From Streptomyces olivochromogenes (GTDB taxonomy: Bacteria > Actinomycetota > Actinomycetes > Streptomycetales > Streptomycetaceae), in contig NZ_KQ948456.1 in the NCBI RefSeq assembly GCF_001514115.1, forward strand, positions 62,001-126,000: DNA of 64,000 nucleotides, written 5' to 3'. Of the stretch, positions 22,930 to 32,600 are shown in pieces. How positions within the stretch are numbered: position 1 is the first letter of the stretch; each line of letters starts with the position of its first letter. A model generated the notes under the pieces. That model worked only from the letters and a program-made list of their open reading frames with translations, was not told the DNA's origin and did no database searches. Position numbers and translations under genes: made by a program.

Positions 22930-23805
22930 TCAGCCGGCGAACGGAGGCTGCGGCAGGCCCTTCCCGGCGCCGGGGACGACGAGCACCGAGCCGGAGAGCG
23001 GATGCGGCGCCTCCAGGCCCGTACGCGCCGTGGTGATGTACAGGTCGGTCAGGTCCGCGCCGCCGAAGGCGCAGGCGGTGGGGCGGGGGACGGGAAGTTC
23101 CACGACCCGGTCCAGCTCGCCGTCGGGTGTGTAGCGGCGGACCGCTCCACCGTCCCAGAGGGCCACCCACACACAGCCCTCGGCGTCGACGGTGAGCCCG
23201 TCGGGCCACCCCGCGCCCTCTTCGATCACGGCCAATGGGCGCCTGTTGAGCAGGCGTTGGCCGTCACCTGCGTCGAAGACGTCGACGCGGCGGGTCGGGG
23301 AGTCGATGTAGTACATCAGCCGGCTGTCCGGGCTCCAGCCCGCTCCGTTGCTGACGGCGACGTCGTCGAGGAGCGGGGTGACCGTGCCGTCGGCGGCGAT
23401 CCGGGACAGGGTGCCACCGCCCGGGGCCTCGTCGTAGCGCATGGTGCCGAAGAGCAGCGAGCCGTCCGGGGCGACCGCGGCGTCGTTCGCGCGGCGGCCG
23501 GGGACGGGGTCGCGGTGCAGCCACCGGAAGCCCTCGGCGCCGCCGTACGTCGCCACGCCGTCCCGGAGATTGACGACCAGGCCGCCGCCCGCGCGGGGCT
23601 TGGCGGCGCCCACGTGCTGCTCGGTGACCATGACCGTGCTGCGCCCGGAGACGGGGTCGTAGGTGTGGACCCGGGAACCGAGGATGTCCACCCAGATGAG
23701 CCGCTGCGCGTCCGGATCCCAGGTCGGGCCCTCACCGAGGGCCGCCTCGGCGCGGATCGCGACATCGAAGGCCGTGCCGCCCGTGGTGCCGCTCGCCCCG
23801 GTCAT
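22930..23805 (-). CDS. SMP-30/gluconolactonase family lactonase
   Basis: A 291-residue six-bladed propeller hydrolase. Metal ligands can be placed: Glu in LGEGPTWDP (about 19), Asn in RRANDAAVAPDGS (about 107), Asn in VSNGAGWSPDS (about 155) and Asp in EGAGWPDGLTVD (about 205). Members hydrolyse sugar lactones such as L-arabino- or gluconolactone. Its start overlaps the IclR stop (ATGA), so regulator and lactonase are co-translated. With arabinan enzymes and importer beside it, L-arabinolactone is the most plausible substrate, but no arabinose dehydrogenase is visible here. Confidence 0.93.
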   Translation of the reverse strand: MTGASGTTGGTAFDVAIRAEAALGEGPTWDPDAQRLIWVDILGSRVHTYDPVSGRSTVMVTEQHVGAAKPRAGGGLVVNLRDGVATYGGAEGFRWLHRDPVPGRRANDAAVAPDGSLLFGTMRYDEAPGGGTLSRIAADGTVTPLLDDVAVSNGAGWSPDSRLMYYIDSPTRRVDVFDAGDGQRLLNRRPLAVIEEGAGWPDGLTVDAEGCVWVALWDGGAVRRYTPDGELDRVVELPVPRPTACAFGGADLTDLYITTARTGLEAPHPLSGSVLVVPGAGKGLPQPPFAG

Positions 23806-24578
23806 CCCACCACGCTCCGGTGGCCGAGCCGCTCGGACAGTTCGACGGCGCCCTTCGCGGCGAGCTGCTCCAGCTCCACGCGGCGCTCGTCGCTCCAGCG
23901 GATCATCGGTACGGAGATGGAGAGCGCGGCGACGACCTGGCCCGCACGGTCGCGCACCGGGGCGGCGACGCAGCTGACGTCCGGGTTCGACTCGCGGCTC
24001 TCCACGGCGACGCCGCGGCGGCGGATCTCGGCGAGGGCCTCGCGCAGGGCGCCCGGCTCGGTGATGCTGTTCGGCGTCATCGCGACCAGGTCCGCGTTGT
24101 CCGGGATACGGGAGGTCAGCTCGACGTCGGGGAGCGAGGCGAGCAGCATCTTGCCGACGGAGGTGCAGTGGGCGGGCAGGCGCCGGCCCGCCGCGGACAC
24201 CATGCGCACGGCGTGCGTGGAGTCGACCTTCGCGATGTAGATGACGTCCGTGCCCTCCAGGATCGCCACGTGGACGGTCTCGTCGCAGGTCTCGGCGACG
24301 GACCGGGCGACCTGCTGGCCCTCGGCGGCGAGGTCCAGCTGCTCGGCGTACCGGCTCCCGAGCTGGTACGGGCGCACACCGAGGCGGTAGCGTCCCGGCT
24401 GGCCGGGAACCTGCACGATGTACGAGCGGGCGGCGAGCGTGGTGACCAGCTCGTGCACCGTCGTCCGGGGAAGCTGGAGCTTGCGCACGATGTCGGGGGC
24501 GGAGAGCGTCCCGTCCCCGTCGAGGAAGAGCTCGAGTATGTCGAGAGCTCGGGTCACGGCAGGTACGAGGCGTCCCAC
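23802..24578 (-). CDS. IclR-family transcriptional regulator of the arabinan locus
   Basis: A 258-residue regulator. A winged HTH (about 1-65: AVTRALDILELFL, SAPDIVRKLQLPRTTVHELVTTL) precedes an IclR effector domain (about 80-250: GRRLPAHCTSVGKMLLASL, GVAVESRESNPDVSCVAAPVRD). GTG 24578 is preferred: GGGAGGGGG lies upstream and the HTH begins at once. A TGTTCGAAATTTC site 18 bp upstream and an array before the importer operon indicate autoregulation plus control of the arabinan genes. Effector probably a sugar or lactone. Confidence 0.94.
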   Translation of the reverse strand: MGRLVPAVTRALDILELFLDGDGTLSAPDIVRKLQLPRTTVHELVTTLAARSYIVQVPGQPGRYRLGVRPYQLGSRYAEQLDLAAEGQQVARSVAETCDETVHVAILEGTDVIYIAKVDSTHAVRMVSAAGRRLPAHCTSVGKMLLASLPDVELTSRIPDNADLVAMTPNSITEPGALREALAEIRRRGVAVESRESNPDVSCVAAPVRDRAGQVVAALSISVPMIRWSDERRVELEQLAAKGAVELSERLGHRSVVG

Positions 24579-24595
24579 AACCGGCCCCCTCCCTA

Positions 24596-24608
24596 TGTTC
24601 GAAATTTC
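24596..24608. promoter_or_regulatory. IclR-type operator before the iclR gene
   Basis: TGTTCGAAATTTC, with palindromic core GAAATTTC, is identical to the third repeat at 22776-22788. It sits 18 bp upstream of the GTG at 24578, just before the GGGAGG ribosome site: a repressor position. Confidence 0.65.
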
Positions 24609-24739
24609 AACAGCCGATCGGCATGACGAACACAGGCTACTCATAGTGCTCTTGCGCGGGCAATGGGTGGGTAACGGTGAGGTGCGAGGGGTGACAGTGC
24701 ACTGGCGCACAGGCGGAGCAGGCCGCGTGCGACGGGAGC

Positions 24740-26017
24740 TCAGCGGCGGGGGTGGGGATCACCCAGCTCACCGCGCAGACGCTGCGCGCGGAGTACCAGC
24801 TCCAGCTCGAACCGCCGGTCCGGATCGTCGATCTCGTCCCCCCACAGCTCTCTGATCTGGCGGAGGCGGTAGCGGACGGTCTGGGGGTGGACACCGAGCC
24901 GCGCGGCCACCTCCGGCGCACCTCCGCGCGTCTCCAGCCACGCCAGCAACGTCTCCGCGAGACGCCGCCCGTGCGTCGGCCCGCAGTGCGCGAGCGGCGC
25001 CAGGCAGCGCAGGGCGAGATCGTCGATCAGCTCCTCGGGCTGGAGGAGCACCAGGGCCTCGGTGTGCTCGGTGCAGTGCAGCACCTCCCCGCCGGGCAGC
25101 AGCCGCCGCTCCATCAGCCGTACCGCCGCGTCCGCCCAGCGCAGCGACTTCGCCGCGTCGGCCAGCGGCACCGGCGGCCCGATCGCCCCGGACCACCCGG
25201 TCAGTGCCCGGTGCAGCAGCTCCGGCCGCCCGGCGGCGTCCGGCTCGGGCACCACCATCCGCGGCTGCTCGTACTCCATGTCGAGCAGCACCCCCTGCCC
25301 GACGGCGGGCGCCACGGCCTCCCGCGCCGGCCGCAGCAGCACCCCGACGGCGACCTTGTCCGGCAGTGGCCAGCCGATCCGCGCGGCCCGCTCGACGAGC
25401 GCCTCGGCGGGGTCGCCCCGGTGGTGGTGCTCGGCGAGCAGCAGTTCCATCAGACGCCGCTGGAGGCGGAGGCGCTCCCCCGCCTGCCGGGCCGCGGCCT
25501 CGGCGTAACCCCGTACGGACTGGTCCACCAGACCGTCCAGGTACTCGTATCCCGCGTCGACGAGCTCGTACATCGCCGGTGGCGGGATCTCGACCCGCTG
25601 TCCGATCTCCGCGAACCGGCGCCAGGCGAGGCGGACGCCCAGCCGGTAGATCGCCTGCAGCGAGTCGAGGCTGCGGCCGTGCAGTCCCTCGCCGCGGCCG
25701 AACTCCTGGAAGACCTCGGGATGGACGCGGGGTCTGCCCTCGGCCGTCTCCAGGTGCTGCACGAAGACCTCGATGGCCCGGCGGATGCCGACGAGGGCCA
25801 TCGGCTCGCCGGAGTCGTCGAGGACGAGGGGCAGGTTCGGGTACTCGCGGCGGATCTCCCGGAGGATCTCCTCGGCGAGATCCGGCGCCTCGGCCAGGGC
25901 GATCGCCGCGAACTGCCGCACCTGGGCACGGGGAACGTCATGCCAGGCCGAGCGTATGGCGACGGTCCCGTGGCCGGCCTGCACCTTCCGGTCCGCCTCC
26001 GGCGCGCCCCGCGGCAC
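24740..26017 (-). CDS. PucR/CdaR-type helix-turn-helix regulator
   Basis: A 425-residue regulator. The N-terminal two-thirds are a helical sensor part (RsbRD-like: AEEILREIRREYPNLPL, LDSLQAIYRLGVRLAWRRFAEIG) and a GGDEF-like degenerate region. The C-terminal PucR HTH has LAWLETRGGAPEVAARLGVH and QTVRYRLRQIRELWG (about 370-410). GTG 26017 lies 8 bp after AGGAG that overlaps the end of a tiny membrane-protein gene (2-bp gap), so the two are coupled. Target unknown. Confidence 0.9.
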   Translation of the reverse strand: MPRGAPEADRKVQAGHGTVAIRSAWHDVPRAQVRQFAAIALAEAPDLAEEILREIRREYPNLPLVLDDSGEPMALVGIRRAIEVFVQHLETAEGRPRVHPEVFQEFGRGEGLHGRSLDSLQAIYRLGVRLAWRRFAEIGQRVEIPPPAMYELVDAGYEYLDGLVDQSVRGYAEAAARQAGERLRLQRRLMELLLAEHHHRGDPAEALVERAARIGWPLPDKVAVGVLLRPAREAVAPAVGQGVLLDMEYEQPRMVVPEPDAAGRPELLHRALTGWSGAIGPPVPLADAAKSLRWADAAVRLMERRLLPGGEVLHCTEHTEALVLLQPEELIDDLALRCLAPLAHCGPTHGRRLAETLLAWLETRGGAPEVAARLGVHPQTVRYRLRQIRELWGDEIDDPDRRFELELVLRAQRLRGELGDPHPRR

Positions 26018-26019
26018 GG

Positions 26020-26172
26020 TCAGTGCTCCTGGTCGGCATGTTCGTACGTGATCAGGGGCGTGTTCGGCTGATCCGGGGTCGCGTCGAGCAGCGCGACGAT
26101 GCCGAGTGCGGCACCCACGGCGAGCGCGGCGGCGGCAGCGACGGTGAGTACGGCGGCCAACAGTCTGGACAT
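26020..26172 (-). CDS. Small single-pass membrane protein (DUF2613-like?)
   Basis: A 50-residue protein with one long hydrophobic helix (residues 4-29, LLAAVLTVAAAAALAVGAAL) and a short polar tail (ATPDQPNTPLITYEHAD). This resembles small actinobacterial membrane proteins sometimes filed as DUF2613; assignment tentative. ATG 26172 has AGAGAGG about 11 bp upstream. Its stop lies 2 bp before the PucR regulator start, and the regulator's ribosome site is inside its last codons. It could tether or tune the regulator, which is inference from coupling alone. Confidence 0.65.
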   Translation of the reverse strand: MSRLLAAVLTVAAAAALAVGAALGIVALLDATPDQPNTPLITYEHADQEH

Positions 26173-26276
26173 CGCAGGGTGAGCCTCTCTGTCGGAGGTC
26201 GTCCCCACCCGTTCCCGTGATCCGCGCAGCCCGTTTCGCCGGTCCCGTCCGGCAAGTCCTCAGTCTCGACAATGCA

Positions 26277-26306
26277 TTGACACTCCGTCAAGGGTGCCCG
26301 TACGGT
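26277..26306 (+). promoter_or_regulatory. Sigma-A-type promoter with overlapping operator, envelope operon
   Basis: TTGACA (26277-26282), an 18-bp spacer and TACGGT (26301-26306) fit the major Streptomyces vegetative promoter. TTGAC-ACTCC-GTCAA (26277-26291) is an inverted repeat covering the -35 box. Start of transcription would be near 26313, about 150 bp before the DUF3068 ATG. Confidence 0.6.
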
Positions 26307-26350
26307 TCCCGGCCCATACCGCACGTGCACTTTCCCTCCTGGTGTCGACG

Positions 26351-26430
26351 CACCCGTATCACCGCGTTCCACCCGTATCACCCGCATCACCCGTGACCGG
26401 CCGTGATCAGCCGTGAGCCGTGATCACTCG
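26351..26430. repeat. Short degenerate direct repeats in the operon leader
   Basis: CACCCGTATCACC-like units (26351, 26371, 26380) run into CCGTGATCA units (26401-26409, 26418-26426). They lie in the predicted 5' leader of the DUF3068 transcript. No fold or riboswitch could be assigned. Confidence 0.4.
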
Positions 26431-26465
26431 TGCGTCGAGCCTCCTCACGCCCCTGGAGTGCCCGG

Positions 26466-27443
26466 ATGCGCCGGAAACCCTCACCCTTCGCACTGGTCCT
26501 GCTCGGCCTCGGCACGTTTCTGCTCGTACTGGCCCCGATGCTCGCGTGGTACGTGGAACCGCGGGCCGCCGTGAACCCCGTCGACATCGACACGACCGCC
26601 GTCTACACCGGCACGGGCGCCTATTTCGACACCGCCCAGATCCAGACCCTGTTCGACAAGCGGATCACCATCACCCAGCAGGTCAGAGGCGATGTCGCCG
26701 ACAGTGAGCACAGCGGGCGCGCCGTCTGGGACGTGACGACGACGGTCGACACGGACAAGTCGCTGCCCGCGGCCGACCCGTACGACGCGCTGGAGTTCTT
26801 CCCGAACCGCTGGGTCACCGACCGGAAGACCAACCAGCCGGTGCACTGCTGCCAGGAGAACCCGCGCTTCGAGGGCGACGCCTACCTCAAGTTCCCCTTC
26901 GACGTGCAGAAACACGCGTACCGCTGGTGGGACAACTCCCTCGGCGCACCCATCACGCTGGCCTACCGGGGCACCAAGAAGATCCAGGGCTACACGGGTT
27001 ACCGCTTCACCGGCACGGTCCCCCCGACGAAGATCGGCTCCCGGCTGGTGCCCGGCAGCATCGTCGACCAGCCCGCTCGCCCCCAGGTGCTGGCCGAGGA
27101 GTGGTACTCCAACCACGGCATCGAGCTGGTCGTCGACCAGCGCACCGGCCGGGTGCTCTACGCCCAGGTCGGTCCGCGCAGGACGCTGCGCGCCCCGGGT
27201 TCCACGTACGACTCGACGCTGCTCCTGGACGCCGACAAGCTGGCCTTCACCACGGCCACCCAGAAGGACCAGGTGAAGCAGGCGAAGAAGGAGAGCGGCC
27301 AGCTGCGTCTGCTGGGGCAGACGTTGCCGATAGGTGCGGGTGTGCTCGGGTTCGTCCTCGCCGCCGTGGGGGGCGTTTTGGTGGTACGAGGGCGACGGGA
27401 TCCCGGTTCGCCCGGTAACTCCCCTTCACCACTCACGATGTGA
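26466..27443 (+). CDS. DUF3068 membrane-anchored protein
   Basis: A 325-residue protein with an N-terminal membrane helix (ALVLLGLGTFLLVLAPML), a large extracytoplasmic domain (about 35-280) and a C-terminal helix (IGAGVLGFVLAAVGGVLVV) followed by a basic tail. PVDIDTTAVYTG, QPVHCCQENPRF and KFPFDVQKHAYRWWD are DUF3068 hallmarks. The mycobacterial relative that I recall (Rv0227c) lies in a cell-envelope region with glycosyltransferase, methyltransferase and AftD genes. GGAG precedes ATG 26466. It leads the envelope gene series, after a consensus promoter at 26277. Biochemical role unknown; probably needed outside the membrane for glycan or lipid export. Confidence 0.9.
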   Translation: MRRKPSPFALVLLGLGTFLLVLAPMLAWYVEPRAAVNPVDIDTTAVYTGTGAYFDTAQIQTLFDKRITITQQVRGDVADSEHSGRAVWDVTTTVDTDKSLPAADPYDALEFFPNRWVTDRKTNQPVHCCQENPRFEGDAYLKFPFDVQKHAYRWWDNSLGAPITLAYRGTKKIQGYTGYRFTGTVPPTKIGSRLVPGSIVDQPARPQVLAEEWYSNHGIELVVDQRTGRVLYAQVGPRRTLRAPGSTYDSTLLLDADKLAFTTATQKDQVKQAKKESGQLRLLGQTLPIGAGVLGFVLAAVGGVLVVRGRRDPGSPGNSPSPLTM

Positions 27444-27580
27444 TGGCCTGTCAGCTCCACAAAGCCCGGAATTTGTCACCTCGGTGAGTAGCAGCTTCCC
27501 AGCGCCGGGCGAAAACTATCCACCCCCACCCGAGCACAGCCCGCCCACACTCCCGTGACAGCCGGTACCCGCATCCCCCA

Positions 27581-27626
27581 CAGATCGGCAGATTCACCCC
27601 CGTCAGATCGGCGGATTCACCCTCGA
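27581..27626. repeat. 23-bp tandem duplication upstream of the glycosyltransferase gene
   Basis: CAGATCGGCAGATTCACCC (27581-) recurs as CAGATCGGCGGATTCACCC (27604-), two 23-bp units differing at a few positions. They lie about 80 bp before ATG 27703 in a 259-bp gap that otherwise shows no gene. Confidence 0.55.
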
Positions 27627-27702
27627 AGCGACCGACCCGCCCTACGACCCACGCCCTACCCCCCACGCTGAGTTCCGCACCCTGAGACGAGTTGGAGCAC
27701 CC

Positions 27703-28854
27703 ATGCCCCAGCACGTGCCCTCCCCGCTGCGCGCCGCGGTCCCGCGCGACGCGCAGTCCCTCCCGGCGCTTCCCCCACCACCGCGCCGCATCGTCTTCCT
27801 CGCCCACCGGGACCTGGGAAACCGGTCCGCGGGCGGATCCGAGATCCTCGTCGACCGGCTCGCCGAGGGGCTGACCTCGCTCGGCCACCAGGTCACCCTG
27901 GTGTGCGGCGGGCCCGCGGCCTACCACGACTACCGGGTCGTCTCGGCGGGCGGCGACCTGGGCCACTTCCTGCGCGCCCGCTCCGCCTTCCACCGTCAGG
28001 TCGGCGGCTGCGACCTGCTGGTCGAGGTCTGCAACGGCATGCCGTACCTGGCGCCGCTCTGGCACCACGGCCCCACCCTGTGCCTGGTCAACCACGTCCA
28101 CACGGATCTGTGGCGGATGCGGTTCGGCGGTCCGCTGGCGCCCGCCGCCCGGATCGGCCGAAGACTCGAACACTGGGCACTGGCGGGCGCGCAGCGCGGC
28201 AATCTGCTGGTCGCCGTCTCGCCGTCGACGGCCCACGCGCTGCGCGCGATCGGGGTGCAGCGGGAGCGCATCCGGGTCGTGCACAACGGGGTCGAGGAGC
28301 CGGGCCCACGCGCCGAGCGCTCGCCGGAGCCGCTGTTCGTGGCGATGGGACGGCTGGTCGAGTACAAGCGGATCGATCTGCTGCTGCGGCTGTGGGAGCG
28401 GGTCCGTCCGGTCACCGGCGGCCGGCTGGTGATCGTCGGCGACGGTCCCGAGCGGGAGAGACTGGAACAACTGGCAGGCCCAGGCGTGGAGTTCACCGGT
28501 CGGGTCTCGGAGGCCGAGAAACACCGGCTGCTGTGCGCCGCGTGGCTGCTGCTGCATCCCTCCGCCGTGGAGGGCTGGGGCCTGGTGGTCACGGAGGCGG
28601 CGGCGCGCGAGACCCCGGCGATCGCCTTCGACGTGCCCGGGCTGCGCGACTCCGTGGTCGACGGCGAGACGGGCGTGCTGGCGCGCGGCGAGTCCTCCTT
28701 CGCGGCGGCCTGGTGCACCCTCGCCCTGTCCACCCACCGCCGCACCCTCATGGGCAAGTCCGCCCGCGACCGCGCGGCCCAGTACCGCTGGAACAACACG
28801 GTGCGCCAGTTCAGGGCGGTGGCCACGGAGGCGGCCACCTCCTGGCGGAGGTGA
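27703..28854 (+). CDS. GT4-type retaining glycosyltransferase
   Basis: A 383-residue cytoplasmic GT-B glycosyltransferase. The N-terminal acceptor half has RIVFLAHRDLGNRSAGGSEI (glycine-rich loop). The C-terminal nucleotide-sugar half has LFVAMGRLVEYKRIDLLLRL, LVIVGDGPERERLEQLA and the family EX7E-like HPSAVEGWGLVVTEAAARETP (about 285-305). It adds a sugar from an NDP donor, probably GDP- or UDP-linked, to a lipid or glycan intermediate. GGAG precedes ATG. The next gene's ribosome site lies in its last codons (5-bp gap). A mycobacterial counterpart would be the Rv0225-type protein. Confidence 0.93.
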   Translation: MPQHVPSPLRAAVPRDAQSLPALPPPPRRIVFLAHRDLGNRSAGGSEILVDRLAEGLTSLGHQVTLVCGGPAAYHDYRVVSAGGDLGHFLRARSAFHRQVGGCDLLVEVCNGMPYLAPLWHHGPTLCLVNHVHTDLWRMRFGGPLAPAARIGRRLEHWALAGAQRGNLLVAVSPSTAHALRAIGVQRERIRVVHNGVEEPGPRAERSPEPLFVAMGRLVEYKRIDLLLRLWERVRPVTGGRLVIVGDGPERERLEQLAGPGVEFTGRVSEAEKHRLLCAAWLLLHPSAVEGWGLVVTEAAARETPAIAFDVPGLRDSVVDGETGVLARGESSFAAAWCTLALSTHRRTLMGKSARDRAAQYRWNNTVRQFRAVATEAATSWRR

Positions 28855-28859
28855 CGCCC

Positions 28860-29639
28860 ATGGACGGCGACCCCGAAATACCCCGCCGAGCCCCTACCAA
28901 AAACGCACCCCGCGTCTGGAAGGACCCCTCCTTCCGGCGTTCGTTCGCGCTGTTCAGGGCCTTCATGCGGGAGCAGGACGATCCCGAGGGCTGCTACTCG
29001 TTGCTGGCCCGTGACGCCGCCGACCAGGTCGAGGCGTACGGCGGCGTCGAGGGACGTACCGTCGTGGACGTCGGGGGCGGCGGCGGGTACTTCACCGCGG
29101 AGTTCCGGCGGCGCGGCGCACAGGCGTACCTCTTCGAGCCGGACGTACGGGAGCTGGGGGCGAAGCCCGACGGCTCGGCGGTCGTCGCGGACGGGTATCT
29201 GCTGCCGCTCGCGGACGGGGTCGCCGACGTCACCTTCTCCTCCAACGTCCTGGAGCACGTGGCCGACCCGCAGACGTTCCTGAGCGAACTGGTGCGCGTC
29301 ACCCGGCCCGACGGACTGATCTACGTCTCGTTCACCAACTGGCTCTCCCCGTGGGGCGGTCACGAGTGGGCGCCCTGGCACTACCTCGGCGCGCGGCGGG
29401 CGCGGGCCCGCTATCACCGCCGTACCGGAAAGCCCGCCAAGCACACCCTCGGCGAGAACCTCTTCGCCGTGCACATCGGCTCCACCCTGCGGCAGGTGCG
29501 CGCCCGCGACGACGTCACGGTCGTCTCGGCGCGCTCCCGCTACTGGCCCATCCTCGCCTCCGCCGTCACCAGGGCGCCGGGGCTGCGGGAGTTCGCCACC
29601 TGGAACCTCCTCCTCATCCTCCGGCGGTGTCCACCATGA
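28860..29639 (+). CDS. Class I SAM methyltransferase (envelope operon, first)
   Basis: A 259-residue methyltransferase. Motif I is VVDVGGGGGYF (about 63-73), the acidic post-I strand YLFEPD, and post-motif SSNVLEHVADP (about 125). It most resembles sugar- or lipid-directed type 11 methyltransferases; the mycobacterial analogue by context is Rv0224c. Its basic loop RRARARYHRRTGKPAKHT may contact an anionic lipid carrier. Start at ATG 28860 behind GGAGGTGA. Stop overlaps the AftD-like start (ATGA). Confidence 0.92.
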   Translation: MDGDPEIPRRAPTKNAPRVWKDPSFRRSFALFRAFMREQDDPEGCYSLLARDAADQVEAYGGVEGRTVVDVGGGGGYFTAEFRRRGAQAYLFEPDVRELGAKPDGSAVVADGYLLPLADGVADVTFSSNVLEHVADPQTFLSELVRVTRPDGLIYVSFTNWLSPWGGHEWAPWHYLGARRARARYHRRTGKPAKHTLGENLFAVHIGSTLRQVRARDDVTVVSARSRYWPILASAVTRAPGLREFATWNLLLILRRCPP

Positions 29640-32600
29640 CGACCACGGTCCAGGCTCCTCCCCCGGCGGCCGTCCGCCCCGTCTCGACCACGTCCGGCCC
29701 CCCGCACGGGCCACGGTCCAGGCGCTGGCTGCTGGGGTTCTGGGCCGTGGTGTTCGTGCTGTTCCTGGCCGTGCACCCCGGACGCATGACGTTCGACACC
29801 AAGCTCGGTGTCGCGCTCGACCCGTGGCAGTTCCTGTCCGACCTGGGCCAGTTGTGGCACGACCGGGGCGGCTTCGGCGGCATCCAGGACCAGTACGTGG
29901 GTTACGTCTGGCCGATGCTGCCGTTCTACGGCCTGTGCAAGCTGATCCACCTCCCGGTGTGGCTGGCGGAACGGCTGTGGCTGTCGATCGTCGTGTCCGT
30001 CGCCTTCTGGGGCGCCCTGCGGCTGGCCGAACGGCTGCGGATCGGCAACGGTTCCTCCCGGCTGCTCGCCGCCGTCGCGTACGCGCTCTGGCCGGTCTTC
30101 ACGATCGTCGTCGGCTCGACCTCCGCCGCCGCGCTCCCCGGCGCCCTCCTCCCCTGGGTCCTGCTCCCCCTCACCGACGAGCGCTACAGCGCCCGCGTCG
30201 CCGCCCTCCGCTCGGCGCTCGTCGTCCCCTTCATGGGGGGCGTGAACGCGGCGGCGACCCTCGCCTCGCTGCTCCCCGTCGGCCTGTATCTGCTGTCCCG
30301 TCCACGTGGACCCCGACAGCGCAAGCTGATCACCTGGTGGGTGCCGGGCGTGATCCTGGCGACGGCCTGGTGGGTGATCCCACTGCTGTTGCTCGGCGTC
30401 TACGGCGAGAACTTCCTGCCGTACGTGGAGACCTCGGAAACCACGACCGCCACCATGTCGGCCACGGAGTCCCTGCGCGGCGCCGGGAACTGGGTCGCCT
30501 ACCTCCACTTCGGCGAGGCCTGGCTGCCGGCCGGCTGGACCGTCGCCGCCTCGGTGATCGTGATCGTCTGCTCGGCGCTCGCGGCGGGGCTGGGTCTCGC
30601 CGGGCTCGCCAGACGTGACATGCCCGAGCGCCGCTGGCTCGTCCTGACCGTGCTGTCGGTCGCGCTCCTGACCCTCGCGGGGTACGGCGGCGCGTTCGGC
30701 GCGCCCTTCCACGGCGTCGTCCAGGACTGGCTGAACGGCTGGCTGGTCCCCTTCCGCAACATCTACAAGTTCCAGACGGGCCTCGCCCTGGCGCTGGTGT
30801 TCGGCCTCGCGCATCTCGTCGGGGTCGCCGCCGAGCCGCGCGGAGCCCGTCCCGTACGCGGCCGCCGCTACGCGCCCCTGGTCGCGGCCGTGCTGATCCT
30901 GCCCGGCCTCGCCTGGCCGTATCTCAACGGGTCGATCCTCAACCCGGGTTCCTTCCAGCAGCTCCCCAAGTACTGGCAGACCACCGCCGACTGGCTGAAG
31001 AAGTACTCCCCCGACTCCCGTGCCCTCGTCGTCCCCGCCACCGCGCACGGCCTCTACACCTGGGGCTCCCCCATCGACGAGCCCCTCGACGTGCTCGCCG
31101 ACTCCCGCTGGGCCGAGCGGGACTACGTCCCCTTCGGCACCCCCGGCAACCGGCGCGCCATGGACGCCGTCGAGCAGGCGCTCATGACCGGCAGTGACGT
31201 CCCCGGCCTGGGGGACTATCTGAGCCGGGCCGGGCTCTACTACGTCGTCGTCCGCAACGACCTCGACCCGGACCAGGTCGGTTACGTCCCGACCCAGACC
31301 GTGAAGCGGACCCTGGAACAGTCGGGCTACGAGCGGGTCACCGGCTTCGGACCGGTCGTGACCGGCGGCCGGATCGCCCACGACGCCCCGCTCCAGGTCG
31401 AGGGCCTCTACCCGCGCGAGCGCGCCGTCGAGATCTACGAACCGGCGGGCAACGGCGCACCGCGCCCCGGGCAGGCCTCCCTGAGCGCCATCGCGGACAC
31501 CGCCGTCGTCTCCGGCGGTCCCGAGGCGCTGCTGCCGCTGGCCGCCGATCCCGCGATGCGCGGCCGCCCCGCCGTCCTGACCGGCGACAACCATCCCGGC
31601 CTCGGCACCGCCGCCATCCAGGTGGTCGGTGACGGGCTGCGGCGCGCCGACACCCGCTTCGGCCTGGTCAACTCCAACACCTCGTACACGTACACGCCCG
31701 ACCAGCGCAACGACAGCGGCAGCGCCCAGGACGCCGGCAAGAAGCCGCACCAGATCCTGCCGACCAAGGGCATCCAGCACCAGACGGTGGCCGAGCTGCG
31801 CGGCGCCCGCTCGGTGACCGCCTCCTCCACCGGCAACTGGCTGTTCCACCTCCCCCAGTACGACCCCGTGAACGCCTTCGACGGCAACCCCGACACCGCG
31901 TGGGCGGAGGGCGCGTCCGGTTCCGCGAACGGGCAGTGGCTGCGGATCCGCTTCGAGGGGTCCCTGGACATGCCGAAGTCCTTCAAGGTCACCCCGCTGC
32001 CGCAGGACGGCATGCGGTCCGCGGCGACCCGGGTCCGGGTGGAGACGGAGAAGGGCTCCGCCACCAGCTATCTCGAACCCGACGGCACGACCCAGTCTGT
32101 CAAGGCGCCCGCCGGGTCGACGGGTTGGATGAAGCTGACGATCACCGACTCCACCGCGCAGCGCGCCGGCCTGACCGGCGCGGGCTTCTCCGAGATCGCC
32201 CTCCCGGACGTCCAGGTCACCCGCCTGCTGAAGCTCCCGACCGACGCCGCGGGCTCGGACGCCGCCGCCGAGATCGTCTCCCTGCACCGCACCACCGACC
32301 CAACCGGCCTCGCCCCCACGGGCACGGAGGCGGGCCTGCACCGCACCTTCTCCACCTCGACGGCGGGATCGTACGAGGTGAACGCGAGCGCCGTCGCGAT
32401 CACCGGCGACGCACTCGACAAGCTGCTGTACGACGTCTCGCCCCAACAGCCGAACCGGATCGTCGCGACGGCCGACTCCACGTCGGCCCTCGGCCCCGGC
32501 CTCGACGCGCGCAATCTCACGGACGGCAACCTGACCACGGCCTGGATCGCCGGGGACAGGCCGACGATCCATCTGAGCTGGCCCGACAAGAAGCCCGTCT

